Shown here: one piece after another, positions 12,301 to 22,484 of the stretch
How the letters are laid out: every line of letters begins with the position of its first letter
Position numbering within the stretch: position 1 is the stretch's first letter
Assembly: GCA_000827205.1 (NCBI GenBank)
Contig: KN832558.1
Location: forward strand, 454,792-518,791
DNA length: 64,000 nucleotides
Direction: 5' to 3'
DNA from: Plicaturopsis crispa FD-325 SS-3
Lineage: Eukaryota; Basidiomycota; Agaricomycetes; Amylocorticiales; Amylocorticiaceae
Program-made: the position numbers and the translations under genes
Notes under the pieces: model-generated
The model's input: the letters and a program-made list of their open reading frames with translations, nothing else
Databases searched by the model: none
What the model was told of the DNA's origin: nothing

Positions 12301-12732
12301 AGTGAAGCGTACGCACACTTTGGGGCGACCACGTTTCTGGCATCATGAAAAGGATGAGAGAGATGGAGCAAGACCCCAGTGCACGACTCGTAGCTACTCA
12401 CCTTCCGTGCTTGGTCATACGTGCAATCCTTGCCCGTCGTATTGCAGTTGAAGCATTTTCCGGCCTCTATAGGTCCTTCGCCTATGAAGCATATCCCGGT
12501 CAGAGACAGCGTTAAGACTACCTAGGACACGAATGAAGCCCACAGCGAACTGAAGCGGTCACAAGGGGCGGGTCAGCATACTAGCTGTGGAACTTGCATG
12601 GAAATACTGATGCCTGAACTCACTCTTTCTGCGCCTGCAAAGATCACACGCTTGTTCTATTCTTCTCTTTTTCAGTTTCGCACTCGACCCAGGCTGTTCA
12701 TCGGTGCGTCCATAGTCATCCGAGGAAGACAT
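9306..12732 (-). CDS. Zn2Cys6 transcription factor with fungal-specific middle region
   Basis: This is a DNA-binding regulator of the Gal4 type. ATG 12732 starts MSSSDDYGRTDEQPG, followed by a basic run KKRR and the zinc cluster. Joining three exons gives CDLCRRRKIRC, eight residues, then CFNCNTTGKDCTY. This is a perfect C-x2-C-x6-C-x8-C-x2-C-x6-C, but it needs a 6-nt microexon. Later exons carry the Fungal_trans homology: LLHRPTFERGIATGLHLRDN and VVCALGSRFCADPRVL, then HVQMLVHRPFIPSPG and ICTNAARSCSHVVDYQ. The C-terminal part is Ser/Pro/Asn-rich. The last exon, 9306-9428, is reached through a GTAAGC donor and adds WGAYIMGMLDWDQ before TAA. If that intron is kept, the protein stops at 9474. 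Target genes cannot be inferred. Confidence 0.9.
12544..12549 (-). other. 6-nt microexon in the Zn2Cys6 cluster
   Basis: The six bases TTCGCT are flanked by an acceptor ending CTTCAG and a donor GTGGGC. The preceding exon ends AGAAAGA before GTGAGT, and the next begins GCGAAGGACC after TTCATAG. Joined they read RKIRCEGP, placing the third zinc cysteine at the required spacing. No other splice combination I tried keeps the frame and all six cysteines. Confidence 0.7.
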
Positions 12733-13311
12733 TGCAGTCCTTGCTGCTGGGCGTTGTGAGCAAGATGCGCGACAGGGGGTCTATCTCGGTGCGATTGCGC
12801 GGACTCTGATGTAAGCACCGGCCGAGCGCATACTTGACAATTGTAGGCCCTTATTTCGCATAGCATATGCCTCGGGATACTGTGAGCGTTTGACGGCTAC
12901 AGCTGCAATTTCAGTGTCAATGCGACCCATCACTGTACCCACTCTAGGTTCGACGCTCGTCAGATCCCGAAGTAACGACAACGATTGAAGGCACCGAGGG
13001 CTGAGCAGAATGCTAGCACTTTTGCAGTTCGTTCATTAAATAAGTACGGAGTGCCGACCATTTATACACCGAATGGTACGATCGTCGACGGTCGTTCGAG
13101 CAGCGGCCGTGGAGGCAATCGGAAATGGCAGGGAAATGGTACGAGGACTCGACTCGGACAAGCCATAGATAACCTGCGTAGAACATCCGATTGATTCAGA
13201 TAACTCTTTTATTGTGATCTTATTTATGTGTCTCAGAACTAATCCCTCTTTACCACCCCGTCCTGCCCTCCTTTCCTACTTACCACCAACATCCTACTAC
13301 TCCTACGAGCG
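12733..13311. promoter_or_regulatory. Divergent promoter region, Zn2Cys6 gene / FPP synthase
   Basis: These 579 bases separate two divergently read start codons. The last 60 bases before the FPP synthase ATG are pyrimidine-rich (about 13250-13300). I found no clear regulator site. Confidence 0.5.
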
Positions 13312-14695
13312 ATGTCCACCGTCCCCGTAAACAAGACGAGCGTTGCAGCCGACGCCAAGGCTGCCAAAAAGGCGGAGGCGCGTACAAAGTTCGAGGGCGC
13401 CTTTGCCCGCATTCGTGAAGAGCTGCTCTCCGATTTCGCGGAGCAGGGCATGCCCAAGGACGCCATAGAATGGTACCAACGTGTACGCGCGGTTTTCGTC
13501 TTCTCAGATGTCGAGCTAAATGGGCGATGCAGAACTTAGATCACAATGTCCCAGGAGGCAAGCTGAATCGCGGCCTGAGCGTCGTCGACAGCGTTGAGAT
13601 CCTCACCGGGCGGACATTGGAGGGGGAAGAGTACTTCAAAGCCGCGCTTCTCGGGTGGTGTATCGAACTGGTGTGTCCTCTCCGTGCAAAATGTTGATAT
13701 ATTAGCGATTGACTTGGGCCCGCGCGTTTCAGCTGCAAGCGTTTTTCTTGGTCTCGGATGATATGATGGACCAGAGCGTGACAAGGCGAGGACAGCCATG
13801 CTGGTACCGTGTAGACGGTGTCGGGAACATCGCGATCAACGACTCGTTCTTGCTCGAGGGCGCTATCTACAAGCTTCTCAAAACACACTTCCGCGGGGAC
13901 TCATACTACGTTGACATCCTCGAGCTTTTCCATGACGTGAGTATCAGGCCGCCTCTTCTCATGGAACGGTGTTCTAACGAGAGTACACTCTACAGACCAC
14001 ATATCAGACGGAGATGGGTCAACTTGTGGACCTGATCACTGCACCGGAGGACCAAGTCGACCTGAACAAATTCTCTTTGGACAAGTACGCGCCCCCTCTA
14101 TTTATCTGCTGATCATCTGTCTCACAAATGTACACATAGGCACCGCTTCATCGTGCAATACAAAACCGCCTACTACTCCTTCTATCTCCCCGTCGCGCTC
14201 GCCATGTACGTGTGCCACATACCGCACACACCTTCCCCGGCCCTCGGCTCGCGCGACCCCTACGACCTCGCCCTCGCCATCCTCCTGCCCCTCGGCGAGT
14301 ACTTCCAGATCCAAGACGACTTCCTCGACTTCGCCGGGACGCCAGAGCAGATCGGCAAGATCGGCACCGACATCATCGACAACAAGTGCTCGTGGTGCAT
14401 CAACACCGCGCTCGCCGTCGCCTCGCCCGCACAGCGCGCGGTGCTCGACGCGAACTACGGTCAGAAGTCGGCGGAGAACGAGGCCGCCGTGAAGAAGGTG
14501 TTCGAGGAGCTGGACATCCGTGGCAGGTACGCGACGTACGAGGAGGACGCGTACAAGCGCGTCAACGGGCTCATTGAGACGATCCCTGAGAGCGGTGCTC
14601 CCGGCAAAAATGCTGGATCCAAGGAGGAGCCAGCGGTGCTGAAGAGGGAGGTGTTCAGGAGTTTCTTGGACAAGATCTACAAGAGGACGAAGTGA
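13312..14695 (+). CDS. ERG20: Farnesyl diphosphate synthase
   Basis: This enzyme condenses isopentenyl diphosphate with dimethylallyl and then geranyl diphosphate to make farnesyl diphosphate, the precursor of ergosterol, dolichol and sesquiterpenes. Exons are 13312-13482, 13533-13670, 13733-13936, 13996-14084 and 14140-14695, giving 385 residues. The family order is clear: [16 protein letters not shown], then the first Asp-rich motif DDMMD followed by RRGQPCWY, then [28 protein letters not shown], and the second Asp-rich motif DDFLD inside [15 protein letters not shown]. It ends with a basic tail, KIYKRTK. The protein is somewhat longer than the usual 350 or so because of an insert around [17 protein letters not shown] and a C-terminal segment rich in Gly, Ser and Glu. 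The insert is not an unspliced intron: no AG acceptor follows in that stretch. Confidence 0.96.
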
Positions 14696-15280
14696 GCGTC
14701 GAGCAAGTCGATCTACTAGATTTTTGGGTTTTTACAAACGACTGTTGTACTAATGTCACCATATTGCTGTTCACCCTGGTGCATGGATCTACTAAGATCT
14801 ACTATTGCAATAAGCAAGTACTCGAAATCAAGAACGTGCGTGCGCAGTTGCATTACAAAAACCATTAGGGTAGTATTACATGACGCAGAAAGCATTGAAG
14901 AAATTTTTAATGGCCAAGAGCTAGTCGAAGTGAGCGACGTTGAGTCGGAGTTCTCAAACTATAATGCAAAGGTGTCCCCCAGGACGTTGCAGTCTACATC
15001 TACATGAGGTTGCGAATTGTATCGCCGGAGGGGAGCTGTGCATTGACGGCAATAATCATAAAACCAATTACGGTGCACAGTAAGGGGGGATGATAAAGAG
15101 GGTGTCGCGCACGGTACATCGAACCAATGAGGTCGGTGAAGTCGTGTGCGTACGACGCCACGCATAAAGTAGGGCGACACGAGATAAATAGAACGTCCTT
15201 GACGAAAATTAACGCGAGCTAGACATGAGATCAGGATGAGAAGGGAGGACAGGAGATGCAGTAGGGATATCCTCACCGCG
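14696..15280. other. Convergent 3' region
   Basis: This lies between the FPP synthase stop and the stop of the PH-like gene on the other strand. It is AT-richer than the flanks and has no recognisable gene. Confidence 0.5.
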
Positions 15281-17723
15281 TCAAGCCTTCTTCCCGGACG
15301 TTTCTGTACGCACTGTGGTACTCGCACCGCGCACGAGCGCGCCCAGCTTCCGCCTCCGCTTCTCTTTTTCCTTACCAACCGCACCATCCGTCGGCGACCG
15401 CGGCTGCTCTTCATCCCCAAAATTGCCCGCGCTCGTGCAGAGACTCGACCCGGAGCGTGCGTGGCGCAGGCTCGAGCCCGAGCGCGAGTGGCGCAGCGGG
15501 TTTGGCCGGGGCTGCATATACCACGACGGCTGTGCGAAGCCCGTGAACTCAGACGACGGTGTTGGCGGCGAGAACGACAGGTTCAGCTTCGGTTTCTGCA
15601 GCCGCCGTCGCTCCTTCTCCTTGCCGTCGTCCTTCTCACTCGCCGGAGTCTGTTCGCGCTCTTTCCCCTTCACGTTTTCCCGTGGTTTGCGGAGAATGCT
15701 CGTAGTGGTGATGGTAGATGAACGGGCGCGCCCTACGCGGTCTTTCTTCTTTTCCCGTAAAGGAGTCACGGTCCCAACGCTCACCGTGCTCGTCGTTGTT
15801 ACGCGCATGATCGGTGGGCGAGGCGTCGACAGGCCGCTCGATGAGGAGGATGCATTGGCAGACGGGAAGTTAAGGTGGCGCACGACTTCATTGGCGTTTC
15901 CGGTGAGGCTAGGTGCCCCCTCCTCGCTGGCATTTGGCACGTATATAACACCGCTCGGCTCCATCCAACGTCGCTCCATCAGCAGCATCTGGTCCTCGGC
16001 TGGCGTAACCGCGCCTGTGGAATCGACAACCGACCCACGTCGGCCAGTCGCGAAGACGGACGTCACGGAGAGAGATGGCCGGCGCTGGGCACGAGGTAGA
16101 TCGCGAGCCCAGCCCTCCCATTCCACATCGCTTACACCGTCGCTATCCTCGCCATCACTGTCAAAGCTGTCGTCGTCGGACGAGGGCCAGCGGTAGCTTG
16201 AAAGGGGCGCGGAAGATTCTCCCCAGAGGTATTGCTCCATCGCACGACCAATCTCGCCCATGCCGGCACGCTGTGCTTTAGAGGTGATTTCGAGGCGCCA
16301 TTCAGGATACGGAAGGGTACCAATGGCAGCAGTCGGCGGCAATGGCGATTCCTTCGCCGATGAGCTAGGCGTATCCACGAAGGTGGATGTCATCGGCGGT
16401 GGGTGGTGACGGTGAAGGATGCGCAATATCGCAGAAAAAGCTGTTGTTATGGGGGAAAGTTAGTCTCATATAGAATGAAGCTACACAGGGCATACCATTG
16501 TCGTCTATCATATCAAGTACGACCCATTCGCTGTCCTCTTTACTTTTACCTGGGCGACCTGAGGAGCGCTCACTGTCATGCGCCTTGTCGTCCTCCTCTC
16601 CGTCGCTGTTGCCCCATTTCGCGTCAAGCGCCTCCATGAGTGTCCACTCGCTGCTCGCGGGTGTGTCCGTGGGCGATGCCGGTGGGGACTTTACCTTGCG
16701 GCGCGAGGTGCGAAATTTTGCACAGACAACGTGTTTGCTAGCTGGCACATCGATATTGCGGTGCGATACACGCTCGGAAAGATGCTCTGCGCCGCGAAGG
16801 GCGCACAACGCGGACAGCGAGTGTTGGCGGGTGGGATTTATTTCCTGGGATAACGTTTAGATGTTAGGCTGATAATGGGAAATGAAAACTCACTGAGCGG
16901 TCTCTGCATAGACGGAGGATACCCTGATGTATGATTACCCACCGCTGACTCCATTCCAGTTTGGAGCGTCGTTTGGTGCGGCCGGATGACCCAGACCCCG
17001 TTTGCCCGTCACCTTCGCGATTCTTCTCCTTTCCTTCCCTCCATACGACCCGTAGCGCGAGCACGGGAACCTCAAGGTACGGACTGACATACGAATGAAG
17101 TTCATGGCGCGGAAGGGGCACAAGCTCGCCAGCGCGGTGCAGCTCGAGCAGCTCGTACGGCCGCAGCTTGTACCAAGACAGAGTGAAGTCGTCCTCGAGA
17201 ATCTGGCCCGTCGAGAAAGTCACAAGCATGTAACGCGCCGCAGCATCGTTCTCGTCCTTGGGGTTCGGCACGAGGTCAAACGTCGACGCATCGGGTGCAG
17301 CAGCAGCGCGGTCAAAGCTCGTGCGCGAGGTTTCATGCGAAAGCTCTTTCGACCGTCTGCTGCGGGCGGACTGCCCTTGTATCAACCTGTCATGCTCATC
17401 TGCCGCGTCGACACTTTCGTCGCCATCCTCGTCGTAAAGACCGAGCGCTGATTCACTGTCGTTCGCGAACACGATTGGGGACACTGGGCGATACCGAGGA
17501 GGATCTGCTGGTGCGTGAAGAGAATTGGCCTTGCTGAGGAGCCAGAGCTTGACCTGGTGAATGCGCCACGACGAGTCTAAGTGCGTTACAAACCATTGGT
17601 CGTATGGGACTGGTGCATGTGCAGTCCGATGAATGCCAGGAAAGACAGGCATATGTATTTCGGCGACATACCGAATCTACAAGCGATTGCCAAGAGTCTT
17701 GCGTTGGATAAGTCGGCATCCAT
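15281..17723 (-). CDS. PH-like domain protein with disordered Ser/Lys-rich tail
   Basis: This is a multi-exon protein of unknown role. ATG 17723 starts MDADLSNARLLAIACRF. A 1-base phase intron leads into VPYDQWFVTHLDSSWRIHQV, then an acidic linker, FDLVPNPKDENDAAARYMLV, and ILEDDFTLSWYKLRPYELLE. A segment from LEWSQRWVIIHQGILRLCRD, through the next exon (SLSALCALRGAEHL and HVVCAKFRTSRR) to EWVVLDMIDDNAFSAILRI, has the strand-then-helix order of a pleckstrin homology domain that may bind phosphoinositides. The C-terminal 350 or so residues are Ser, Pro, Arg and Lys-rich and look disordered. Two further in-frame ATG choices exist upstream (17864), but 17723 gives the natural N-terminus. PH assignment is by pattern only. 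Confidence 0.7.
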
Positions 17724-18157
17724 TCCATTGGCGAGCGAGCGTCGAGGAGGAGCCCGAAGTCGGAGGAAGGTGAAGAGAGAGAATATGGGGGTAAGGAGGA
17801 AATGCAAGCCACAAGCTTTACCGCGTCGACGCGGCGGCGCTGTCTCCGCTACTTCCTCTGGCATAGTACTTATGCTGCTTCAGAATTTACTTACTGCCAC
17901 TTGTGCACTAGGATAGCAACTCAGAATCACACTCTGCATCGTTGCGCTATTATCGCGGCCTCGTTATTTCAAATTGTGATAGAACATGTTTATCGCGATT
18001 CGCGACGCGACGTTCGTCGTCCAGGTGCCGCACATACGTCAAATAGCTGCAAGAAGCCACGAACCTCATTTCATTTCCTTTCGCCTTCGCCTGCGCATCA
18101 CGCTGCACTGCATCACGCGTAAACAGCACCTGGACTTGAAAGTTGCAATGATCTTGT
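17724..18157. other. Intergenic, no gene seen
   Basis: This is the upstream region of the PH-like gene and the 3' flank of the first MYND gene. No recognisable gene or repeat is present. Confidence 0.4.
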
Positions 18158-20082
18158 TTACGCCGCCAGGACTGTGCACACCAATTTGTGTGCCTTCCAA
18201 TCCCTAGGTTCATAGAGCGTCGAAGAATGAGGTCTCAAACCACAGCGAGAAAGACAAGAAACGCACTGCTTCTGGCACTCAGCACTGCAGTACCCCACAC
18301 TCCTGCACTTCGAGCACCGCTTGTCCGAATGTTTGCCGCAGTCTCGACGTGCGCACTTGCATCGGACATTGCAAGCTTGTTCAAGGGCGCGAAGTAGTGC
18401 CCCTGCACTTCTTGGGTGGTCAGTGCAATCAGCGATGTAGACCCGCGACGGATCGGTCAATGGAGGGGGAGGGTCCCGAAGGGCACGCGTTAGTCGCGGT
18501 CGGGGGAACTCTGACAGGATAGCGACCAGCAACTCTGGGCTCTTAACCAAGAGAGGTGGAATCCCTGAAAAGATGGTGCAAAGGCATGCTGTGTGCAGGT
18601 ATTCCAGTGCTCAGTATGAGAGCATCGCATTGACCAGTTCAAGTATACCGTACTTACCATTGATCCCAGGTACGTATGCAAAGCGTGGAGCAACCTCTTC
18701 TACAGCTTGAAAGATATTCGCCCGGATCCAGACATGGATCAAGGCCTCTTGGATCTCTACCGACTCAGAGAGCGTACCGTTGAACGTCGCGACGACCATG
18801 TCGGCGATCTTGTCTGCGAGATTGTGAAATCCACCGTGTCCGCCAGTCATCTTGTCGATTGCCGCGGCCTTGCGGAGAAGGATGAACAACGCGGACCAGA
18901 AGGCGTGCGACATGCGATACGCGCATAAAAACTCAGCGCAGTGTTCGGAGGGCCGAGTCTTGGGATTCATAGCCATTAGTGCAAGGGCCTCGACGAACTG
19001 TAGGAGCAACAGCGTCTCGCGGGGGTCCGTCCGTCCGAGCTGCGATTCCGCTACCGACACAATCTTTTTGACGTCTCCGCATGCTCCTTCCACTACCCGG
19101 CTGAAGAGAGATGGCGGTGGCGGATGTCTGGAGCGATACGCGCGAATTGGTGGTTTCTGCGGGCATAGGATCTCTAGGAGAGCACCGCAGGTCATCAGGG
19201 AGTCCGAATGCTTCGCGACGTCCACGGAATGAATCCAGTATCGCGTCAGCACTTGAACTGTGCAATCCCATTCATCGTCTATTGTGCTGAATGAGACGAG
19301 TATTAGATTTTACATGCACGGCAATGCAGCACTGTACCTGTTGAACGAGGGTTCGCGGGTGATAACACACCCGAGAACCAGGGTAAGCAGCCTCCGTTCC
19401 TCGACATGCTGCTCTCCGGGCTTGAGTGAATTCTCCGGATCCTTCCAAAGCTTAACCAGTCAGAGTCAGCATAGGCGTAAATGTGTGCAGGACAACAAAG
19501 GCGCACGCGATCCATCATCTTGTGCCAGTGCTTTCGCAGCGACGCGATTGTCTTCAGATCGCTAGGTCGGGGGATCTCTGCAATGTCTAAGACGGCGTTG
19601 GAAAGCACTTGCAAGGAAAAGAAATGCGACGAGCGTATCTGTGTTCACAAAGATCAGCAACGAATGAAATCGCGTACTGACGAGATGTAGCACGACCTGG
19701 TCCTCGACATAAGGGCGTAGGTCCTCTTGTACACCGTGAAAAAAGTGACGCATACGAATCACGTTGCGACACAGTGCATCGACTATGCCGGCATCGACGA
19801 GACTCGCCCATACTGCACCGCCCTGGTGGGCAATGTCAGTCGCTACAGTGCACGCGGGCAAGATATCCTATGCGTTATAATCATCACTGGATCATCAGCA
19901 TATGCAATGTTGATTTATTGGGAGACGGTCACCTCAGTAGTATCGTTCCAAGGATTTGTCTTTGTCTCCGCGCCGAGGGAGATCGCGGCGACTACACGAG
20001 CTGGGTCCAATGAAATTAAACGCCTCCACTTCTGCTCGATCTCCGGAGTGAACAAGCGCAAGGAAAGTGACTCTGAGGACAT
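18158..20082 (-). CDS. MYND-type zinc finger protein (paralogue A)
   Basis: ATG 20082 begins MSSESLSLRLFTPEIEQKW, followed by several exons of helical sequence and a C-terminal MYND finger. The finger reads CARRDC, then CSKCRSVGYC, SAECQKQ, an intron, and DWKAHKLVC before the stop at 18158, so all zinc ligands of the MYND pattern are present. MYND fingers mediate protein contacts, often with proline-rich partners; no enzymatic domain (such as SET) is seen. The long helical part includes HPPPPSLFSRVVEGACGDV and ALIHVWIRANIFQAVEEVAP and resembles HEAT-like repeats. The neighbour at 20258-22195 is a tandem paralogue in the same orientation, so a local duplication is likely. Confidence 0.82.
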
Positions 20083-20257
20083 CACACAGAATCGTCTCGT
20101 TACCTTGGAGGTTGGCAAGAGGCAAGAGTTCGCAAGCAAAAGCTAAAGTATCACTCTAACCACTGGAATAATTGAGGTTTGAACTCCGCGAATGTGGATG
20201 TAAGTACTCAGGACTCAGCCAGGTCGTCCAGAAAAGGGTCCTGGGTGGAATCCGGCC

Positions 20258-22195
20258 CTATGTACTCCCTTGAGCCGTAGCGGCCACACACACCAGTTTG
20301 TGTAACTTCCAATCCCTGAGTTTGTCATGGGTTAGGACGGTATTCTCCAGAATCAAGCACCAACACGCCAGGCAAAGAAATGACGCACTGCTTTTGGCAC
20401 TCGACGCTACAGTATCCTGCACTCCTGCACTTCGAGCACCGCTTGTCCGAAGACTTATCGCAGCCCCGGCGTGCGCACTTGCTCTGCACCTGGCAAGCTT
20501 TTTCGAGTGCACGGAGAAGTGCACCAGCACTTCCCGAGTGGTCAGTGCGGTCGGAAATGTAGACCCGCGATGGATCTGCCTGGGGAGGGGGTGGGTCCCG
20601 CAGAGCACGCGTGAGGCGGGGGCGTGGGAGCTCTGATAGAATAGCTGGCATCATCGCTGGCCGCTTGTTCAAGAGAGGTATAATTCCGGAGAAGATGGTG
20701 CAAAGACACGCTGTACGAATAAGTTTAGGTCCCACGTAAAACATAGTTCACGATATTGCGTACCGTTGAATCCTGGTAGGTAGGCAAAGCGAGGAGCAGC
20801 CTCTTCCCACGCTTGGAAAATGCCCACCTGGACCCAGATGCGGATGAGGACCTCCTGGGTATCGAGAGATTCGGAGAGCGTGCCATGGAATGCCGCAACG
20901 ACGACTTCAGATATTTTTTCCGCTAGAACATGCCATCCACCCCTGCCACCCCCCATCGTGTCATACGTCGTGGCCTTGCGGAGCAGACCAAACAGTGCGC
21001 CCCACCACGCGATTGACGTGTGATATTCGAGCATAAACACGATGCAGTGCTCCGCGGGGCGCGTCTTCGGGTCTCTCGCCATCCTTGCCAACGCTTCGAC
21101 GAACCGTACAACGAGCAACACCTCGCGTGGGTCCATGCGCATGAGCTGCTCCGTGGCGAGCGGCAGGAGTTTCGTCACGTCGCCGTCTGCGCCCTGCACG
21201 ACCCGGCTGAACATCGACGGCGGCTGTGGGTGCTTCACGCGGTACGCGCGCACGGGGTCTTTATGTGGGTTGAGGATTTCTACGAGGGCGTGCAGGGTCA
21301 TGAGTGTGTCTGAGTCCTTGGTGAGGTCAGTAGAGTGGATCCAGTAGCGTGTGAGAACTTGGACTGTGCGGTCCCATTCGTCGTCAATAGTACTGTATGG
21401 TGCGAGTATCAGATGGTGGTGCCGATTATATTGTGGAGGGTGCTACCTGCTGAAGGAAGGTTCGAGCATGATTAATAGGCCGACAATCCGAGGTAGTTCT
21501 GTGCGCTCCTCGATGTGCTGTTTTGCGGGTTTGAGTGAGTTCTGGGGATCCTTCCAGATCTGTGCTCCTAGTCAACACGGGCATATCTTGAAACGAGAAT
21601 ATCGCTGACGCGGTTCATCATTTTAGGCCAGTGCTTGCGCAGCGCCGCGATCGTCTTCAAATCGCTGGGCCGCATTGATTTGGATATGTCTAGAGCGGCG
21701 TTGGAAAGCACTTCTATAGGAAAGAAATGCGACGATCTGATCTGTTTGGGCGAAATCAGCACAAGATGAATGGGGCGCAATTGTACGACGCGACGCGACC
21801 TGATCTTCAAAGTACGGCCGTATCTCCTCGTCCACACCAGGAAAATTGTGCTGCATATGAATGACATTGAGACACAGTGCATCTACTATGCCTGCATTGA
21901 CGAGACTGGCCCATCTCGCGCCGCCCTTGGTAGCAGTGCTAGATGCAGCGGCACACGCAGGGAAAATATCCTACTCCATGCAGTGATCCGTTTAGTGTGT
22001 ACAAAGCGCGCTCGGAAATATGTCTTTGTACAGACTCACCTCGGCGGTATCGCCCCACCGATTAGGCTTTGTCTCCGCGCCGAGAGAGATGGCGGCGACC
22101 GTACGAGCTGGGTCCGAGGTAACCAGACGTTCCCACTTCAGGCCTCGCTCGGGAGTGAAGAGACGGAGTGCATGGACTGCACCGCCTGAGCTCAT
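20258..22195 (-). CDS. MYND-type zinc finger protein (paralogue B)
   Basis: This is the tandem paralogue of 18158-20082. ATG 22195 begins MSSGGAVHALRLFTPERGLK, and the stop is at 20258. The MYND finger is CARRGC, CSKCRSAGYC, SVECQKQ, an intron at the same point as in paralogue A, then DWKLHKLVC and a short tail. Corresponding blocks are easily aligned: VAAISLGAETKPN against VAAISLGAETKTN, LRALEKACQVQSKCARRGC against LRALEQACNVRCKCARRDC, and RPRLTRALRDPPPPQADPSR against RPRLTRALRDPPPPLTDPSR. Only about 175 bases separate the two genes. Its function is unknown. Confidence 0.82.
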
Positions 22196-22484
22196 GTTTA
22201 TTGTCCGCACTAAGGACTTGGATGTACCTTCAAGGTTGAGTTTAAGACCAGATGGGGGCAGCAGGCTCAGCGGCGCCGCGGCGTTTGTAATCTAAATATG
22301 TACTTATTTTTATCAAATAAATTAGCTGACAGTTTCTTAGTTTCTACTAGGGTTAGGGTTACACGACAACAAGCCCCTGTCCGGCTCCCGTATACGCTGC
22401 TGCTGCTGTTCTCTTCAACTTACTCTTCTACTGTTTCCTTCAGACCTCGGTGTCCTTCTGTCTTTTTTGTATCTGGTTGCTAGA
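22196..22484. promoter_or_regulatory. Divergent promoter region, MYND B / P58IPK-like
   Basis: These 289 bases separate two divergent start codons and contain TAGGGTTAGGGTTA at 22348-22361. That sequence resembles a two-unit telomere-type repeat or a binding site for Tbf1/TRF-like factors. Confidence 0.45.

Noticed and set aside
14204-14262. Possible intron in the last FPP synthase exon
   Set aside because: A GTACGT donor-like site is present, but no AG acceptor follows for well over 90 bases, and the frame stays open into the next conserved motif.
15315-16196. 293-codon + strand open frame
   Set aside because: It lies opposite the disordered tail of the PH-like gene and has no motif. The - strand continues a multi-exon protein with consistent splice sites.
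20165-20190. B-box-like sequence suggesting a tRNA
   Set aside because: GTTTGAACTCC resembles a B box, but no matching A box, acceptor stem or cloverleaf could be drawn.
22348-22361. Interstitial telomere as a chromosome-fusion scar
   Set aside because: Only two units are present and they sit between two intact divergent promoters; kept only as a possible regulatory site.
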